A stretch of 64,000 nucleotides of DNA from Pararobbsia silviterrae (GCF_003628125.1 NZ_RBZU01000011.1:62001-126000), one strand, 5' to 3'; positions 36,475 to 49,637 are shown, numbered from the stretch's first letter. Notes: generated by a model not told the origin, from the sequence alone. Translations and numbers: made by a program.

Positions 36475-37059
36475 TCAGTGGGGGGCTTCGTGCCCGAATC
36501 GGATCGTCAGTCCCGCGCAGTCGGAGGAGGTTCGCGCGACGAGGTATCGATCCGTCCCGTTCGCCGACGCCGCGAACCCCAGGATGTTCGCGTTGCCTGC
36601 CTGCGTGAGGATCTGCACGCTTCGCGTACCCGATGTCGATGCGCTCTCCGGGGGCGCCTTCACGAACACGATTTCGCGTAGCGGCCGATGGCTGGGACGT
36701 GTCTCCGTTCCAGCGGCGTTCAATCGCAATTCGGTTTTGCGCAAGCCGGCGAGATCGCGGGGAAACAAGACGTCATCTTTGAGAAGCATCAACTTGACGT
36801 CGGCCCGCAGTGCCGGGATGTCTCGATACGACATCGATTGCGATAGGGCGCCCCGATTTGCGGGTGTATCTCGCACGGGTCGACTCAGGCGTTGTTTGAA
36901 CAACTCGGCGAGTGTCTCGGTCGAGGAGGGCTGCTTGAATTCGGCGTCGGAACCTGCCGCGTGCGCCTCTGCGGGACGGGCTTGCGGTCCCTGCGCGGAC
37001 GCGTGCATTTGAAGCGCACGGGTATGAGCGGTCGAAGCGCTTGCGATGGGAGTCAACAT
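36475..37059 (-). CDS. Hypothetical protein, unrecognised
   Basis: A 194-aa protein of unknown function, convergent with gap. The ATG at 37059 (MLTPIASASTAHTRA) was chosen for the GGAG seven bases upstream. Residues ~1-45 are Ala/Ser/His-rich and probably disordered. The remainder has short strands: LRADVKLMLLKDDVLF, LREIVFVKAPP, SVQILTQAGNANILGFAAS and DRYLVARTSSD. No signal peptide or membrane helix is visible. The base composition is less GC-biased at third positions than its neighbours, hinting at recent gain. RADxxLxL and a late N-x-x-x-L-x-F stretch vaguely recall the protein at 32164-32913. Confidence 0.62.
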   Translation of the reverse strand: MLTPIASASTAHTRALQMHASAQGPQARPAEAHAAGSDAEFKQPSSTETLAELFKQRLSRPVRDTPANRGALSQSMSYRDIPALRADVKLMLLKDDVLFPRDLAGLRKTELRLNAAGTETRPSHRPLREIVFVKAPPESASTSGTRSVQILTQAGNANILGFAASANGTDRYLVARTSSDCAGLTIRFGHEAPH

Positions 37060-37291
37060 GACGATCTCCGGTGGGTTGAGGAGCACCCACCGTAGTCGAA
37101 TCGAAATCTTGAATTGGCGTCGTGCGGCAAACTGTCGCACCTGTATCGCCGCGCGCGGGACCGGTCGAGCGCTTTATGCCAATATGGCCGGCGTGCGCCG
37201 CTCGGAATGACGGGCGTCAGGTTCGTATTGTCGGCGGCTCGACGCGGTCATGTGCCGTGCGAGCCGGTGCACGCGTACGAGCGCGTTCGAT

Positions 37292-37720
37292 TCAGTGCTT
37301 CTTGTGAGGACAATTGGCCTTCGTGCACGCGCCGTAAAGCGCCAGTGCATGTTCATGCAGCGCGAAGCCGCGTTCGCTCGCGATCAATTGCTGGCGACGT
37401 TCGATCTCGGCGTCATAGAACTCCTCGACGCGTCCGCAGTCGACACAGACGAGGTGGTCGTGGTGCGTGCCTTCGTTGAGTTCGAAGACGGCTTTGCCCG
37501 ACTCGAAATTGCTCCGGCTCAGCAGCCCGGCCTGTTCGAATTGGGTCAGCACGCGATACACGGTGGCGAGGCCGATATCGAGTTCTTCGTGCAGCAGGTG
37601 TCGATAGACATCCTCGGCCGTCAGGTGTCGGACGTCGCTGTTTTGAAAGATCTCGAGAATTTTGAGCCGTGGCAGGGTCGCTTTGAGCCCGATATTCTTC
37701 AGGTCGGCGGGATTGGTCAT
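37292..37720 (-). CDS. fur: Ferric uptake regulator
   Basis: A 142-aa Fe2+-responsive repressor. The winged helix covers ~1-80 ([32 protein letters not shown]). The metal-binding HHDH lies at 86-89, C92-x2-C95 in CVDC, and a late C-x4-C-x2-H (ACTKANCPH) completes the structural zinc site. It is divergent from bamE, an arrangement known in Pseudomonas, Xanthomonas and Burkholderia where the two promoters overlap. Confidence 0.97.
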   Translation of the reverse strand: MTNPADLKNIGLKATLPRLKILEIFQNSDVRHLTAEDVYRHLLHEELDIGLATVYRVLTQFEQAGLLSRSNFESGKAVFELNEGTHHDHLVCVDCGRVEEFYDAEIERRQQLIASERGFALHEHALALYGACTKANCPHKKH

Positions 37721-37812
37721 GGCACTGCGTCCCTAGAGTACAATACGAGGCCCCAATCATAATGGGTTTTCCTGGGCGGCATCAAAGATCTCGCGTTATC
37801 GGACGCGGAACA
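37721..37812. promoter_or_regulatory. Shared fur/bamE divergent promoter region
   Basis: This 92-bp A/T-richer gap must carry both promoters. CATAAT (37758-37763) could be the -10 of bamE and TATTGT (37739-37744, minus strand) that of fur. A classic 19-bp Fur box was not found. Confidence 0.5.
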
Positions 37813-38673
37813 ATGGGTGAAATGAGTTCAACTTTCTTCAATCGTGGCCTTCGCCACGCGGGTTTAGTGACTGTCGCCGTCGTGGGTGCCACCGTACTTG
37901 CCGCCTGTTCGACCTATAACAGTGTGTCGCACGAGGTCGTCGACTGGATTACGCCGTATCACCTGACGGTCGAGCAAGGCAATTTCGTGTCGAGCGAAAC
38001 GGCGGCTCAGCTTCAGAAAGGGATGACGCGCGATCAGGTCAAGACGCTGCTCGGTACGCCGCTGTTGACTGATATCTTCCATCAGGACCGTTGGGACTAT
38101 ATGTTCTCGTTCCGGCGCGGTCCGCGCGAAATCGTCCAGCAACGCGATCTCGTCGTCTATTTCAAGGGCGACACGCTCGACCATTGGACCGGCGCCGAAG
38201 ATTTGCCGAGCGAGCAGGAACTGCTCGCCGCGATCGACGGCAACGACAAGCAAAGCAATCTGCTTCGCCAGGAGCGCCTCGCGAAGGCTGCTGCTGCTTC
38301 GTCCGCTGCGGCGGCGGGTGCGGCGAGCGATGCCGCGCCGACACCGGCCGTGAACGCTGCGTCGTCGGGCGTTGCGCCGAATGTCGCCGCCGCGAATGCC
38401 GCGAATGCCGCGACGTCGATCGACGCGGCGCCGGCGAAGCCCGCGCCGAACGGCTCGCAGATTCCGCAGCCGATCATCGGCGGCGTCCAGCAGCCGACGG
38501 GCCAGCCGCAGATCAGCCTCCAGCGTCCGGCGCCGCCGACGCAGGGCAATAACGCCGCCGTGCCGGATTCAAGCGGCCTCGACCGCGTGCTCAGCGCGAG
38601 CGATGCGGCCGTCAGCGGCGCGCCCGCGCCGGTGCCGTCGCCGGCGCCGCCTCAATCGGGAAATTCGAACTGA
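37813..38673 (+). CDS. bamE: Outer membrane assembly lipoprotein BamE (OmlA/SmpA)
   Basis: A 286-aa lipoprotein of the BAM beta-barrel assembly complex. The signal ends in the lipobox LAAC, with lipidation expected at C32. The BamE fold follows: [33 protein letters not shown] and DRWDYMF. The rest, from about residue 140, is an Ala/Pro/Gln-rich tail not present in the ~110-aa E. coli protein but usual in Burkholderiaceae. ATG 37822 is an alternative start. The stop and the dapB start share one base (TGATG). Confidence 0.95.
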   Translation: MGEMSSTFFNRGLRHAGLVTVAVVGATVLAACSTYNSVSHEVVDWITPYHLTVEQGNFVSSETAAQLQKGMTRDQVKTLLGTPLLTDIFHQDRWDYMFSFRRGPREIVQQRDLVVYFKGDTLDHWTGAEDLPSEQELLAAIDGNDKQSNLLRQERLAKAAAASSAAAAGAASDAAPTPAVNAASSGVAPNVAAANAANAATSIDAAPAKPAPNGSQIPQPIIGGVQQPTGQPQISLQRPAPPTQGNNAAVPDSSGLDRVLSASDAAVSGAPAPVPSPAPPQSGNSN

Positions 38674-39470
38674 TGCGCATCGCTATCGCAGGAGCCGACG
38701 GCCGCATGGGCCGCATGTTGATCGAGACGGTACTCGCCGACTCGGGCGTCACGTTGTCGGGCGCGCTGTGCATGAAAGGCAGTGCGTCGGTCGGCCAGGA
38801 TGCCGGTGCGTTTCTCGGGAAATCGACGGGCGTGCCGTTATCCGACGACGTCGACGCGGTGCTTGCGAAGTCCGACTATCTGATCGATTTCACGCGCCCC
38901 GAGGGCACGCTCGCGCATCTCGCGATCGCGCGCCGGCATGGCGTGCGCATGATCATCGGCACGACCGGATTCAACGACGCGCAGAAGGCCGAACTCGAGG
39001 CGGCGTCGAAGACGTTGCCGATCGTGTTCGCGCCGAATATGAGCGTCGGCGTCAACGTCACGTTCAAGCTGCTCGAGGTCGCCGCGCGTTTTCTCGCGAC
39101 GGGCTACGACATCGAGATCGTCGAAGCGCATCATCGCCACAAGGTCGACGCGCCGTCGGGCACCGCGCTCCGGATGGGTGAAGTCATCGCCGACACGATC
39201 GGACGCGAACTCTCGAAGGTCGCCGTCTACGGACGCGAAGGCGTGACGGGCGAGCGCGATCCGTCGACGATCGGCTTCGCGACGGTCCGCGGCGGCGATA
39301 TCGTCGGCGACCACACGGTGCTGTTCGCGGGCATCGGCGAGCGCATCGAGATTTCGCACAAATCGTCGAGCCGCGTGAGCTACGCGCGTGGCGCGATCGT
39401 TGCTGCACGCTTTCTCGCCGACAAGTCGAACGGTCTGTTCGACATGCAGGACGTGCTCGGCCTCGCCTGA
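38673..39470 (+). CDS. dapB: 4-hydroxy-tetrahydrodipicolinate reductase
   Basis: A 265-aa NAD(P)H enzyme of lysine/diaminopimelate synthesis. The cofactor loop is AGADGRMGR near the start, and the catalytic His-Lys and substrate-binding residues are in [30 protein letters not shown] and [10 protein letters not shown] follow. Length is typical. Translation is probably coupled to bamE through the 1-bp overlap. Confidence 0.97.
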   Translation: MRIAIAGADGRMGRMLIETVLADSGVTLSGALCMKGSASVGQDAGAFLGKSTGVPLSDDVDAVLAKSDYLIDFTRPEGTLAHLAIARRHGVRMIIGTTGFNDAQKAELEAASKTLPIVFAPNMSVGVNVTFKLLEVAARFLATGYDIEIVEAHHRHKVDAPSGTALRMGEVIADTIGRELSKVAVYGREGVTGERDPSTIGFATVRGGDIVGDHTVLFAGIGERIEISHKSSSRVSYARGAIVAARFLADKSNGLFDMQDVLGLA

Positions 39471-39528
39471 ATCGGATCTCCCGGCGGCGATGCGCGGTCT
39501 TCACTGACTCGACTTCACGGAGCCGTTG

Positions 39529-40305
39529 ATGGGCGAGACGGGTGTCATTCATTACTTGCGCTCGGGCGACGCGGTCACGCAGGCGGTCGCGTGGCTGCTG
39601 CTCGCGATGTCGGTGCTGAGCTGGTGCTGTCTGCTCGTCAAGGCCTGGGTCGTCGCGCACGCGAAACGTCGCGCACCGCGCGCGATCGGCGCGTTCTGGC
39701 AAGCGCCGACCTTGCGTGACGGCGTCGCGGCGTTACGCCGCGCCGATACCGAACGGATCTTCACGCCGCTTGCCGAAGCGGCGCTCCAAAGTCTTGAAGC
39801 CGATGTGCCGGGCGCCTTGCTCGCGCGCGTCGAACGCGGCGATCGCGTGCTGCGCGCGTTGCGCCACGCCTTGCAGCGTTCGCAGCGCCGGCTCGAATTC
39901 GGGCAGGTGCTGCTCGCGTCGATCGGCAGCACGGCGCCGTTCGTCGGCCTGCTCGGGACCGTCTGGGGCATCTATCACGCACTGGGCCGCATTGCCGAAA
40001 GCGGACAAGCCTCGATCGACAGCGTCGCGGGACCCGTCGGCGAAACGCTGATCATGACGGCGTTCGGGCTCGTCGTGGCGATTCCCGCCGTGTTGGCCTA
40101 CAACATCCTCGGTCGCCGCGTACGCGAGCTCGGCGAGGATCTGGACGGCTTTGCGCGCGATCTGCATGCGTTCGCGCTGTCGCCCGTCCCGACCGGGGCG
40201 ACGGCGCCCGGATCCGCTCGACCCGCGCAGGCGGGCTCGTCGGCGCATGCCGTCTCCGCCGCGACCGCGTCGTCGGCGGTCGCGCATTCGGGCGAACGCG
40301 TTTGA
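39529..40305 (+). CDS. exbB: MotA/TolQ/ExbB proton channel family protein
   Basis: A 258-aa inner-membrane protein with helices at about 13-38, 125-150 and 168-195, the layout of ExbB. STAPFVGLLGTVWGIYHAL and GPVGETLIMTAFGLVVAIPAVLAYN are the conserved pore helices. It pairs with ExbD, encoded next, to energise TonB or a similar partner from the proton gradient. The start is ATG 39529 with GGAG upstream (a TTG codon directly precedes it). The last ~45 residues are Ala/Ser-rich. No tonB is adjacent, so the partner is unclear. Confidence 0.92.
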   Translation: MGETGVIHYLRSGDAVTQAVAWLLLAMSVLSWCCLLVKAWVVAHAKRRAPRAIGAFWQAPTLRDGVAALRRADTERIFTPLAEAALQSLEADVPGALLARVERGDRVLRALRHALQRSQRRLEFGQVLLASIGSTAPFVGLLGTVWGIYHALGRIAESGQASIDSVAGPVGETLIMTAFGLVVAIPAVLAYNILGRRVRELGEDLDGFARDLHAFALSPVPTGATAPGSARPAQAGSSAHAVSAATASSAVAHSGERV

Positions 40306-40405
40306 ACACGTCGGAACGCGTGCGCGAGCGGCGCTGCGCGCGTCGCGACGACGCGTGTGCCCCGATGCTGAACCGACCCTCATTCAACGCGAGGCAACGC
40401 ACGCG

Positions 40406-40852
40406 ATGGCATTTGGCGGACTGAGCGACGGCGAGCGCAATGCGCCGATTTCCGACATCAACATGACGCCGCTGATCGACGTCATGCTCGTGCTGCTCGT
40501 CATTTTCATCATCACGGCGCCCTTGCTCACGCGCGCGGTCCGGCTCGATCTGCCGCGCGCGACGGCCGCGCCGGCGCCCGATACGGGACACACGATCGAT
40601 CTCTCGATCGACGCGCAGGGCGCGCTCTACTGGGACGGCGCGCGCGTCGACGAGCGGGCGCTGAACGGCAAGCTCGCGGCCGCCGCGAAGCAGACGCCCG
40701 CGCCGGAACTGCATCTGCGCGCGGATCGCGCGACGCGCTACGAGACGATCGCGCGCGTGATGGCCGACGCGCAGCGCGCCGGCGTCTCGCGGATCGGCTT
40801 CGTGACGCTGCCCGATCCGGCCGATCGCGCTCCGGCGGGCAGCCTACCCTGA
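40406..40852 (+). CDS. exbD: ExbD/TolR-family biopolymer transport protein
   Basis: A 148-aa protein with one membrane helix (PLIDVMLVLLVIFIITAPL) carrying the essential Asp of the proton path, then a periplasmic domain. SDINMTPLIDV is the family signature. It lies 100 bp after exbB, farther than usual, and the start MAFGGLSDGER is set by family length. It forms the ExbB-ExbD motor. Confidence 0.93.
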   Translation: MAFGGLSDGERNAPISDINMTPLIDVMLVLLVIFIITAPLLTRAVRLDLPRATAAPAPDTGHTIDLSIDAQGALYWDGARVDERALNGKLAAAAKQTPAPELHLRADRATRYETIARVMADAQRAGVSRIGFVTLPDPADRAPAGSLP

Positions 40853-40891
40853 GGGCCGGCCGCGCGCCGCGGCGTCGCGCGCGTCAGACGG

Positions 40892-43581
<2,690 letters not shown>

Positions 43582-43652
43582 CGGGGCATGGGATCGTATC
43601 GGCCGCGTGCCGGTACGAGGCGCAACGCAGCGCGTGACGAGAGGGAGTGACA

Positions 43653-44204
43653 GTGATTCGCCTTATGTTTTGTGCCGTGACCGCGGCGTGCATGCTGAGT
43701 GCATGCGGCTTCCAGCTGCAGGGGCGCGACAACTTTCCGTTCAAGAACCTCTATGTCCAGTCGACCGGCTCGCGCGAGATGAGCGCGTTGCTCAAGCGCC
43801 GGATCGAAACGGGTTCCGACACGACCGTGCTGCAATCGCCCGGGGGCGCCGACGCGATTCTGATGCTCAGCGAGGGCCGCGGCCAGGGCACGCTGAGCCT
43901 GAGCGCCGAGGGGCTTGTCGAAGAGTACGAGCTCGACCTCACGCTCAGCTATCAGCTCGTCGCGAAGAACGGCACCGTGCTGATTCCGCCGTCGTCGATC
44001 GCGCTGAATCGCTCGATGACCTACGACGACCAGTACGCGCTCGCGAAGCAGTCGGAATCCGAGATTCTCTATCGCGACATGGAGCACGACGCGGTCGATC
44101 AGTTGCTGCGCCGGCTCGCGGTCGTGCATACGCTCGAGCCCGGCGAAGAGCCGGCGGCGCCCGCGGTCAATCGGCGCGCGCCGCTGCCGACGCCGCCGCT
44201 CTGA
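43653..44204 (+). CDS. lptE: LPS-assembly lipoprotein LptE
   Basis: A 183-aa outer-membrane lipoprotein that plugs LptD and helps place LPS on the cell surface. The signal MIRLMFCAVTAACMLSAC ends in the lipobox LSAC, followed by GFQLQGR, typical of LptE. The start is GTG 43653, chosen because GGGAG lies five bases upstream; GTG 43647 is an in-frame alternative. The leuS-lptE-holA order is the standard one. Confidence 0.94.
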   Translation: MIRLMFCAVTAACMLSACGFQLQGRDNFPFKNLYVQSTGSREMSALLKRRIETGSDTTVLQSPGGADAILMLSEGRGQGTLSLSAEGLVEEYELDLTLSYQLVAKNGTVLIPPSSIALNRSMTYDDQYALAKQSESEILYRDMEHDAVDQLLRRLAVVHTLEPGEEPAAPAVNRRAPLPTPPL

Positions 44205-44217
44205 CGGGATCGACGCG

Positions 44218-45297
44218 ATGCAACTGCGTGCCGATGCGCTCGGCGCTCATCTGGCCAAGGGCCTCGGGCGCCTCTATACCGTCTACGGAGACGAGCCCTT
44301 GCTCGTCCAGGAGGCGGTCGACGCGATTCGCGTGCGCGCGCGCGGCGAAGGGTTCACCGAGCGCAATGTGTTCACGGTCGAGCGCGGGTTCGACTGGAGC
44401 AGCCTGCTCGGCGCGAGCCAGTCGATGTCGCTGTTCGGCGATCGGCAGCTCGTCGAAGTCCGTATTCCGACAGGCAAGCCCGGCAAGGAAGGCGGCGAGA
44501 TGCTTCAGAGGATCGCGGGCGAGGTCAACGACGACGTGCTGACGCTCGTCACGCTGCCGCGTCTCGACGCGGCGACGCAGAAGACGGCCTGGTTCAATGC
44601 GCTTGTCGATGGCGGCGTCGCGATCAAGATCGACAAGGTCGAACGCGCGCAACTGCCCGCGTGGATCGGACAACGTCTCGCGGCGCAGGGGCAGCGGCTT
44701 GCGCCCGGCGAACCCGGGCGACGCGCGCTCGACTTTATCGCCGAGCGCGTCGAGGGCAATCTGCTGGCCGCGCATCAGGAAATCCAGAAGCTCGCGCTGC
44801 TGCATCCCGACGGCGTGCTCGATCTCGAATCGGTGCAGGACGCCGTGCTCAACGTCGCGCGCTATGACGTGTTCAAGCTCAGCGAAGCCGTGCTCGCGGG
44901 CGATGTCGGGCGTACGGCGCGCATGCTCGACGGCTTGCGCGGCGAAGGCGAGGCCGCGGTTCTCGTGCTCTGGGCGTTGACCGAAGAAATCCGCACGCTG
45001 CTGCGTGTCAAACGCGGTGTCGCGGGCGGCAAGCCGCTCGCGGTGCTGTTGCGCGAGAACCGCGTCTGGGGACCGCGCGAGCGCTTGATCGGCCCCGCGT
45101 TGTCGCGCGTCAGCGAAGCCGCGCTCGAGCGCGGACTCGAACTCGCCGCGAAACTCGACCGGCAGGTCAAGGGACTCACGGGCACGCGCGGGACGCGGCG
45201 CGGCTCGGCGGCGGTCGCGTTGCCGCCGGCCGACCCGTGGGCGGGACTGTTCGAGCTCGCGATGACGGCCATGACGCCGCCGCGGCGGGCAGCATAG
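44218..45297 (+). CDS. holA: DNA polymerase III delta subunit
   Basis: A 359-aa AAA+-like clamp-loader subunit that opens the beta clamp. The N-terminal [20 protein letters not shown] is characteristic, followed by [32 protein letters not shown] and a C-terminal collar domain ([18 protein letters not shown]). It starts 13 bp after lptE. Confidence 0.95.
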   Translation: MQLRADALGAHLAKGLGRLYTVYGDEPLLVQEAVDAIRVRARGEGFTERNVFTVERGFDWSSLLGASQSMSLFGDRQLVEVRIPTGKPGKEGGEMLQRIAGEVNDDVLTLVTLPRLDAATQKTAWFNALVDGGVAIKIDKVERAQLPAWIGQRLAAQGQRLAPGEPGRRALDFIAERVEGNLLAAHQEIQKLALLHPDGVLDLESVQDAVLNVARYDVFKLSEAVLAGDVGRTARMLDGLRGEGEAAVLVLWALTEEIRTLLRVKRGVAGGKPLAVLLRENRVWGPRERLIGPALSRVSEAALERGLELAAKLDRQVKGLTGTRGTRRGSAAVALPPADPWAGLFELAMTAMTPPRRAA

Positions 45298-45358
45298 AAT
45301 GAACGGCCGGCGCGCGATTGGACGCGATTTGCCGGCGCAATCCTTGGGTGTGAAGAAG

Positions 45359-46672
45359 ATGGGTGCGAACGATCAGGTGACGGCGCAGGCAAGCGCCGTA
45401 GGCGATATCGACGAATACATGGAGCGCGTGGGCCAGCGCGCGCGCGCCGCGTCGCGTGCGATCGCGAAGGCGAGCACGGCGGCGAAGAACGCCGCGCTCA
45501 AGGCGATCGCCGACGCGATCGAACGCGACGTCGACGCGCTGCGCGCGGCGAACGCGCGCGATGTCGAGCGCGCGAAGCGCAACGGCCAGGATCCGGCGTT
45601 CATCGACCGGCTCACGTTGTCGGACAAGGCGCTCAAGACGATGATCGAAGGCCTCAACCAGGTCGCGGCGCTGCCCGATCCGGTCGGCGAGATCGGCAAC
45701 CTCAAGTTCCGCCCGACCGGCATTCAAGTCGGCCAGATGCGCGTGCCGCTCGGCGTGATCGGCATCATCTACGAATCGCGCCCGAACGTGACGATCGACG
45801 CTGCGGCGCTATGCCTGAAGTCGGGTAACGCGACGATCCTGCGCGGCGGCTCCGAAGCGATCGAAAGCAACACGGCGCTCGCGCGCGCGATCGGCGAGGG
45901 GCTTGCGTCCGCGGGGCTGCCCGCCGACGTCGTCCAGGTCGTCGAAACGACGGACCGCGCCGCGGTCGGCAAGCTCATCACGATGACCGATTACGTCGAC
46001 GTGATCGTGCCGCGCGGCGGCAAGAGCCTGATCGCGCGCCTGATCGCCGATGCGCGCGTGCCGATGATCAAGCACCTCGACGGCATCTGCCATGTCTATG
46101 TCGACGACTGCGCCGATATGGACAAGGCGCTGCGCATCGCCGAGAACGCGAAGACGCATCGCTACGGCACGTGCAATACGATGGAGACGCTGCTCGTTGC
46201 CGAAGGCATCGCGCCGCGCGCGCTGCCGATGCTCGGCAAGCTGTTTCACGACAAGGGCGTCGAGTTGCGCGTCGACGCGGCGTCGAAGGCGATCCTCCAT
46301 GCGTCGGGTCTCGATGACGTCAAGGACGCGCAGCCCGAAGACTGGTCGACCGAATACCTCGCGCCGATTCTCGCGGTCAAGGTCGTCGCGAGCCTCGACG
46401 CGGCGATCGATCACATCAACGAATACGGGTCTGCGCATACCGATGCGATCGTGACCGAAGACCACGACCGCGCGATGCGCTTCCTGCGCGAAGTCGATTC
46501 GGCGAGCGTCATGGTCAATGCGTCGACGCGCTTCGCGGATGGTTTCGAATTCGGCCTCGGCGCCGAGATCGGCATCTCGAACGACAAGCTTCACGCGCGC
46601 GGCCCGGTCGGTCTCGAAGGCCTCACGTCGCTCAAGTACGTCGTGCTCGGGCACGGCGAAGTCCGGCAATAG
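45359..46672 (+). CDS. proA: Gamma-glutamyl phosphate reductase
   Basis: A 437-aa NADPH-dependent enzyme of proline synthesis, reducing glutamyl phosphate to the semialdehyde. The aldehyde-dehydrogenase-like fold shows [18 protein letters not shown], the catalytic Cys in [12 protein letters not shown], and the late [26 protein letters not shown]. The start ATG 45359 is preferred: the open frame reaches back to 45299, but family similarity only begins at [10 protein letters not shown] a few residues later. Confidence 0.96.
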   Translation: MGANDQVTAQASAVGDIDEYMERVGQRARAASRAIAKASTAAKNAALKAIADAIERDVDALRAANARDVERAKRNGQDPAFIDRLTLSDKALKTMIEGLNQVAALPDPVGEIGNLKFRPTGIQVGQMRVPLGVIGIIYESRPNVTIDAAALCLKSGNATILRGGSEAIESNTALARAIGEGLASAGLPADVVQVVETTDRAAVGKLITMTDYVDVIVPRGGKSLIARLIADARVPMIKHLDGICHVYVDDCADMDKALRIAENAKTHRYGTCNTMETLLVAEGIAPRALPMLGKLFHDKGVELRVDAASKAILHASGLDDVKDAQPEDWSTEYLAPILAVKVVASLDAAIDHINEYGSAHTDAIVTEDHDRAMRFLREVDSASVMVNASTRFADGFEFGLGAEIGISNDKLHARGPVGLEGLTSLKYVVLGHGEVRQ

Positions 46673-46685
46673 GGCGCGCGACACG

Positions 46686-47102
46686 ATGCTCTGGATCAAG
46701 GCGCTGCATATCGTATTTGTCGCTTCGTGGTTTGCCGGGCTGTTCTATTTGCCGCGGATCTTCGTGAATCTCGCGATGGAGACCGATCCCGCGGCGACCG
46801 CGCGGCTGCTGCTGATGGCGCGCAAGCTGTTCCGCTTCATGACGTTCATCGCGGTGCCGGCGATCGTGTTCGGGCTCTGGCTGTTCGTCGTGTTCGGGAT
46901 CGGACAGGGGCAGGGCTGGATGCACGCGAAACTCGGCGTCGTCGTGCTCGTGATCGTCTATCACGCGCTGTGCGGCCGGATTCTCGTGCAGTTCGAGCGC
47001 GGTGAAAACACGCGCTCGCATCGCTTCTACCGGATCTTCAACGAGCTTCCCGTGCTCGCGCTGCTCGCCGCGGTGCTGCTCGTCGTCGTCAAGCCCTTCT
47101 AG
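46686..47102 (+). CDS. hemJ: HemJ/CopD-family membrane protein (protoporphyrinogen oxidase type)
   Basis: A 138-aa protein with four membrane helices. H8 in KALHIVFVASWFAGLFYLPR and K82 in MHAKLGVVV are at the positions of the conserved His and Lys of HemJ, the oxygen-independent type of protoporphyrinogen IX oxidase in heme synthesis. It is also described as CopD-like. It begins 13 bp after proA and is likely co-transcribed. Its end converges with the S9 peptidase gene. Confidence 0.85.
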   Translation: MLWIKALHIVFVASWFAGLFYLPRIFVNLAMETDPAATARLLLMARKLFRFMTFIAVPAIVFGLWLFVVFGIGQGQGWMHAKLGVVVLVIVYHALCGRILVQFERGENTRSHRFYRIFNELPVLALLAAVLLVVVKPF

Positions 47103-47192
47103 GCGCGCGATCGCCGCGCCTCATCCTATCGACGGAATATCCGACCGACGGAATGCGTGGCGGAGCATCCTCGCAGGGACCCGCCGCCGCCG

Positions 47193-49550
47193 TTATCGGC
47201 CGTTTTTCCCGATCGTCGCCCATAGGAACGCGTAGACGAGCGCCGTGCTGCGCGCGCCGTCGCGCGGATCGGGCGTCGCGCCGTGGCCGCCTTGCGTCTC
47301 CTCGTAGTACCAGATATCCGCATGCCCCTGTGCCTGCATGCGCGCGGCCATCTTGCGCGCGTGCGCCGGATGAACGCGGTCGTCGCCGGCGGCCGACGTG
47401 AACAGCACGGCCGGATAACGGACCTCGGCCGCCACGCGGTGATACGGCGAATACGCGGACAGGAAGCGCGCATCTTCGGGGGCGTCCGGATCGCCGTATT
47501 CGTCGATCCACGAGGCGCCCGCGAGCAAGCGGTGATAGCGCTGCATGTCGAGCACCGGCACTTCGCAGACGACCGCGCCGAACAGTTCGGGGTGCCGGAC
47601 CATGCACGCCGCGACGAGCAGGCCGCCGTTGCTGCCGCCCTGGATGCCGAGCTGCGCCGATGTCGTGAAGCCCTCGGCGATCAGCGCGCGCGCGACGCTG
47701 ACGAAATCGTCGAACGCGACCGGACGCTTCTCGCGCATCGCGGCCTGATGCCACGACGGGCCGTATTCGCCGCCGCCGCGGATATTGGCCACGACATAGA
47801 CGCCGCCTTGTTCGAGCCAGCCCATACCCTGGCTTGTCGCATACGACGGTTCGAGCGCGATTTCGAAGCCGCCGTAGCCATAGAGCAGACACGGCGCGGG
47901 CGTGCGATGCGCGGACTCGATGACCGCGCGCCGGCCGATGACCCAATACGGGATCGCGGTGCCGTCGGGCGCGTGCGCGACCGCGCGGATCACCGTCATC
48001 TCGGCGGCGTCGAACGACGCGCGCAATTGCTGGATGCGCTCCAACGCGCCGAGGTCGTCGGCGCGCGCGTCGCCGCGCCAGAGCGTCGGCGGTTCGAGAT
48101 AGTGATTGCTGAGTACGAACACCGCGTCGTCGACGAGGTCGTCGATGAACCACGTCGAGGTTTCGCTGCCCGCGACGACCGGCATCTCGCGCAGCGCGTG
48201 CGCGTCGGGATCGAGCGCCGCGCTGTCCCGTGCGCGCGCGACGCCGATTCCGAGATCGATGCCCGAGGCGAGCGCGCCCGATCCCAGGACAAGCTCGCTT
48301 TCGACGGCGGGTGTCGCCGTCGGCGAGCCGAGGCCCGTGGGCAGCTCGGGCGGTTGCCAGAAGCGCGTGCGCGACACGAGGTCGTCCGAATAGCTGATCG
48401 CGGCCCAGGTCTTGCCCGTCTGGAAGCCCGTCAGCGCGGTTTTCGCATCGGGCGTGAAGAGCGCGAGAAACGTGCGCGATCCCGCGTGAAACGCGTCTTC
48501 GCGGATCGCGAGCAGAGCGCCGCCCCGATGCACGGTGTCGCCGATGTCCCAGTCGCGGCGCGGCGCGACCATGAGCCAGCCCTTCCACGTGTAGACATCG
48601 GCATGCAGCGGCACGTCGTACGCGCGCCAGGTGTCGCCGTCGAGCCGATACGTGATGCCGTCCTCCATCGAGACGCTCCGGTACGCGAAGTGCCGGCCGC
48701 ATTCGATGTCGTACGACGCCGATGCCGAGAGGTCGCTCGCGTCGCATGCGAAGACGACGGGCGCCTCGGCGGGCGCGGTGCCGCGCGACCAGCGGCGGAC
48801 TTTGCGCGGATAGCCCGAACGCGTGACGCTCGGATGGTTCGTGTCGCCTTCGCTCGGATCCCACTGGAGATAGATCGTGTCGCGATCGATCCAGCCGACG
48901 CTGTGCTTGCCGACGGTCTCGAGGTGAAAGCCGTCGGCGACGAAATCGCCCGTCGCGAGATCGAATTCGCGCACGACGACGGCGTCGCCGCCGCCCGGCG
49001 ACAGATGGACGAGCGCGCGGTCGCCGGCGGGCTCGATCACGCTCGCGCCATGCCAGGCCCAGTCGACTTCCTCGTCCTCGCTGAGCACGTCGAGATCGAG
49101 CAGCGCATGCCATTGGGCCGTGCCCGCGAGCCAGTCGACCCAGCGCGCGCGCCGCCAGACGCCGAGCGGATGCGCTTCGTCCTGCCAGAAATCGTAGGCC
49201 CAGTCGCCGCGCCGCGTCGGGATCACGAGCTGATCGGGCGACAGCGCGTCGTCGACGAGGCGTTGGACGAGCGTCTCGAAGGCGTCGCCGTGCGCGAACG
49301 CGGCGAGCGTTCGGGCGTTCTGCGCGTGCACCCATGCCGAGACGCGCTTCGTCTCGCTCTGTTCGAGCCAGACGAACGGATCGTCGGCGCTCTCCCAGCC
49401 CGCGCCGGCCGGCGCGGCCGTCGCGACATCGGAGGGCGGCGGGTTCGAGCCGGCCGAGCCGTCGGACGTGTCGGAAGTACCGGGCGTGCCGGACGTGTCG
49501 GAAGTATCGGGGGGCAGATCCGATGGGGAACGATCGGCGGAGATAGGCAT
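47193..49550 (-). CDS. Prolyl oligopeptidase family (S9A) serine peptidase
   Basis: A 785-aa cytosolic-type oligopeptidase. The first ~55 residues are a Ser/Thr/Asp/Pro-rich low-complexity leader. A seven-bladed propeller covers ~60-480, then the hydrolase domain: nucleophile Ser in GGSNGGLLVAA, Asp in SAAGDDRVHPAHA, His in GGHGATPDPRD. These are the expected S9 triad contexts. It would cut short peptides after Pro or similar residues. No signal peptide is evident. The start MPISADRSPSD at 49550 is preferred; a frame opening further upstream adds basic residues lacking family character. It is divergent from edd. Confidence 0.92.
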   Translation of the reverse strand: MPISADRSPSDLPPDTSDTSGTPGTSDTSDGSAGSNPPPSDVATAAPAGAGWESADDPFVWLEQSETKRVSAWVHAQNARTLAAFAHGDAFETLVQRLVDDALSPDQLVIPTRRGDWAYDFWQDEAHPLGVWRRARWVDWLAGTAQWHALLDLDVLSEDEEVDWAWHGASVIEPAGDRALVHLSPGGGDAVVVREFDLATGDFVADGFHLETVGKHSVGWIDRDTIYLQWDPSEGDTNHPSVTRSGYPRKVRRWSRGTAPAEAPVVFACDASDLSASASYDIECGRHFAYRSVSMEDGITYRLDGDTWRAYDVPLHADVYTWKGWLMVAPRRDWDIGDTVHRGGALLAIREDAFHAGSRTFLALFTPDAKTALTGFQTGKTWAAISYSDDLVSRTRFWQPPELPTGLGSPTATPAVESELVLGSGALASGIDLGIGVARARDSAALDPDAHALREMPVVAGSETSTWFIDDLVDDAVFVLSNHYLEPPTLWRGDARADDLGALERIQQLRASFDAAEMTVIRAVAHAPDGTAIPYWVIGRRAVIESAHRTPAPCLLYGYGGFEIALEPSYATSQGMGWLEQGGVYVVANIRGGGEYGPSWHQAAMREKRPVAFDDFVSVARALIAEGFTTSAQLGIQGGSNGGLLVAACMVRHPELFGAVVCEVPVLDMQRYHRLLAGASWIDEYGDPDAPEDARFLSAYSPYHRVAAEVRYPAVLFTSAAGDDRVHPAHARKMAARMQAQGHADIWYYEETQGGHGATPDPRDGARSTALVYAFLWATIGKNGR

Positions 49551-49631
49551 GACGAGACGGCGCACACGGCGGAAATGGCTTCGGCGACATAATCGCACAG
49601 CCGTGCGCGCGGCCGCCTGGGGGGTTTGAGT

Positions 49632-49637
49632 TAAAAT
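49632..49637 (+). promoter_or_regulatory. Probable -10 box for edd
   Basis: TAAAAT in the 155-bp divergent spacer, 74 nt before the edd ATG. No operator could be assigned. Confidence 0.35.

Noticed and set aside
37721-37812. Fur box in the fur/bamE spacer
   Set aside because: No sequence close to the 19-bp GATAATGATAATCATTATC consensus was found.
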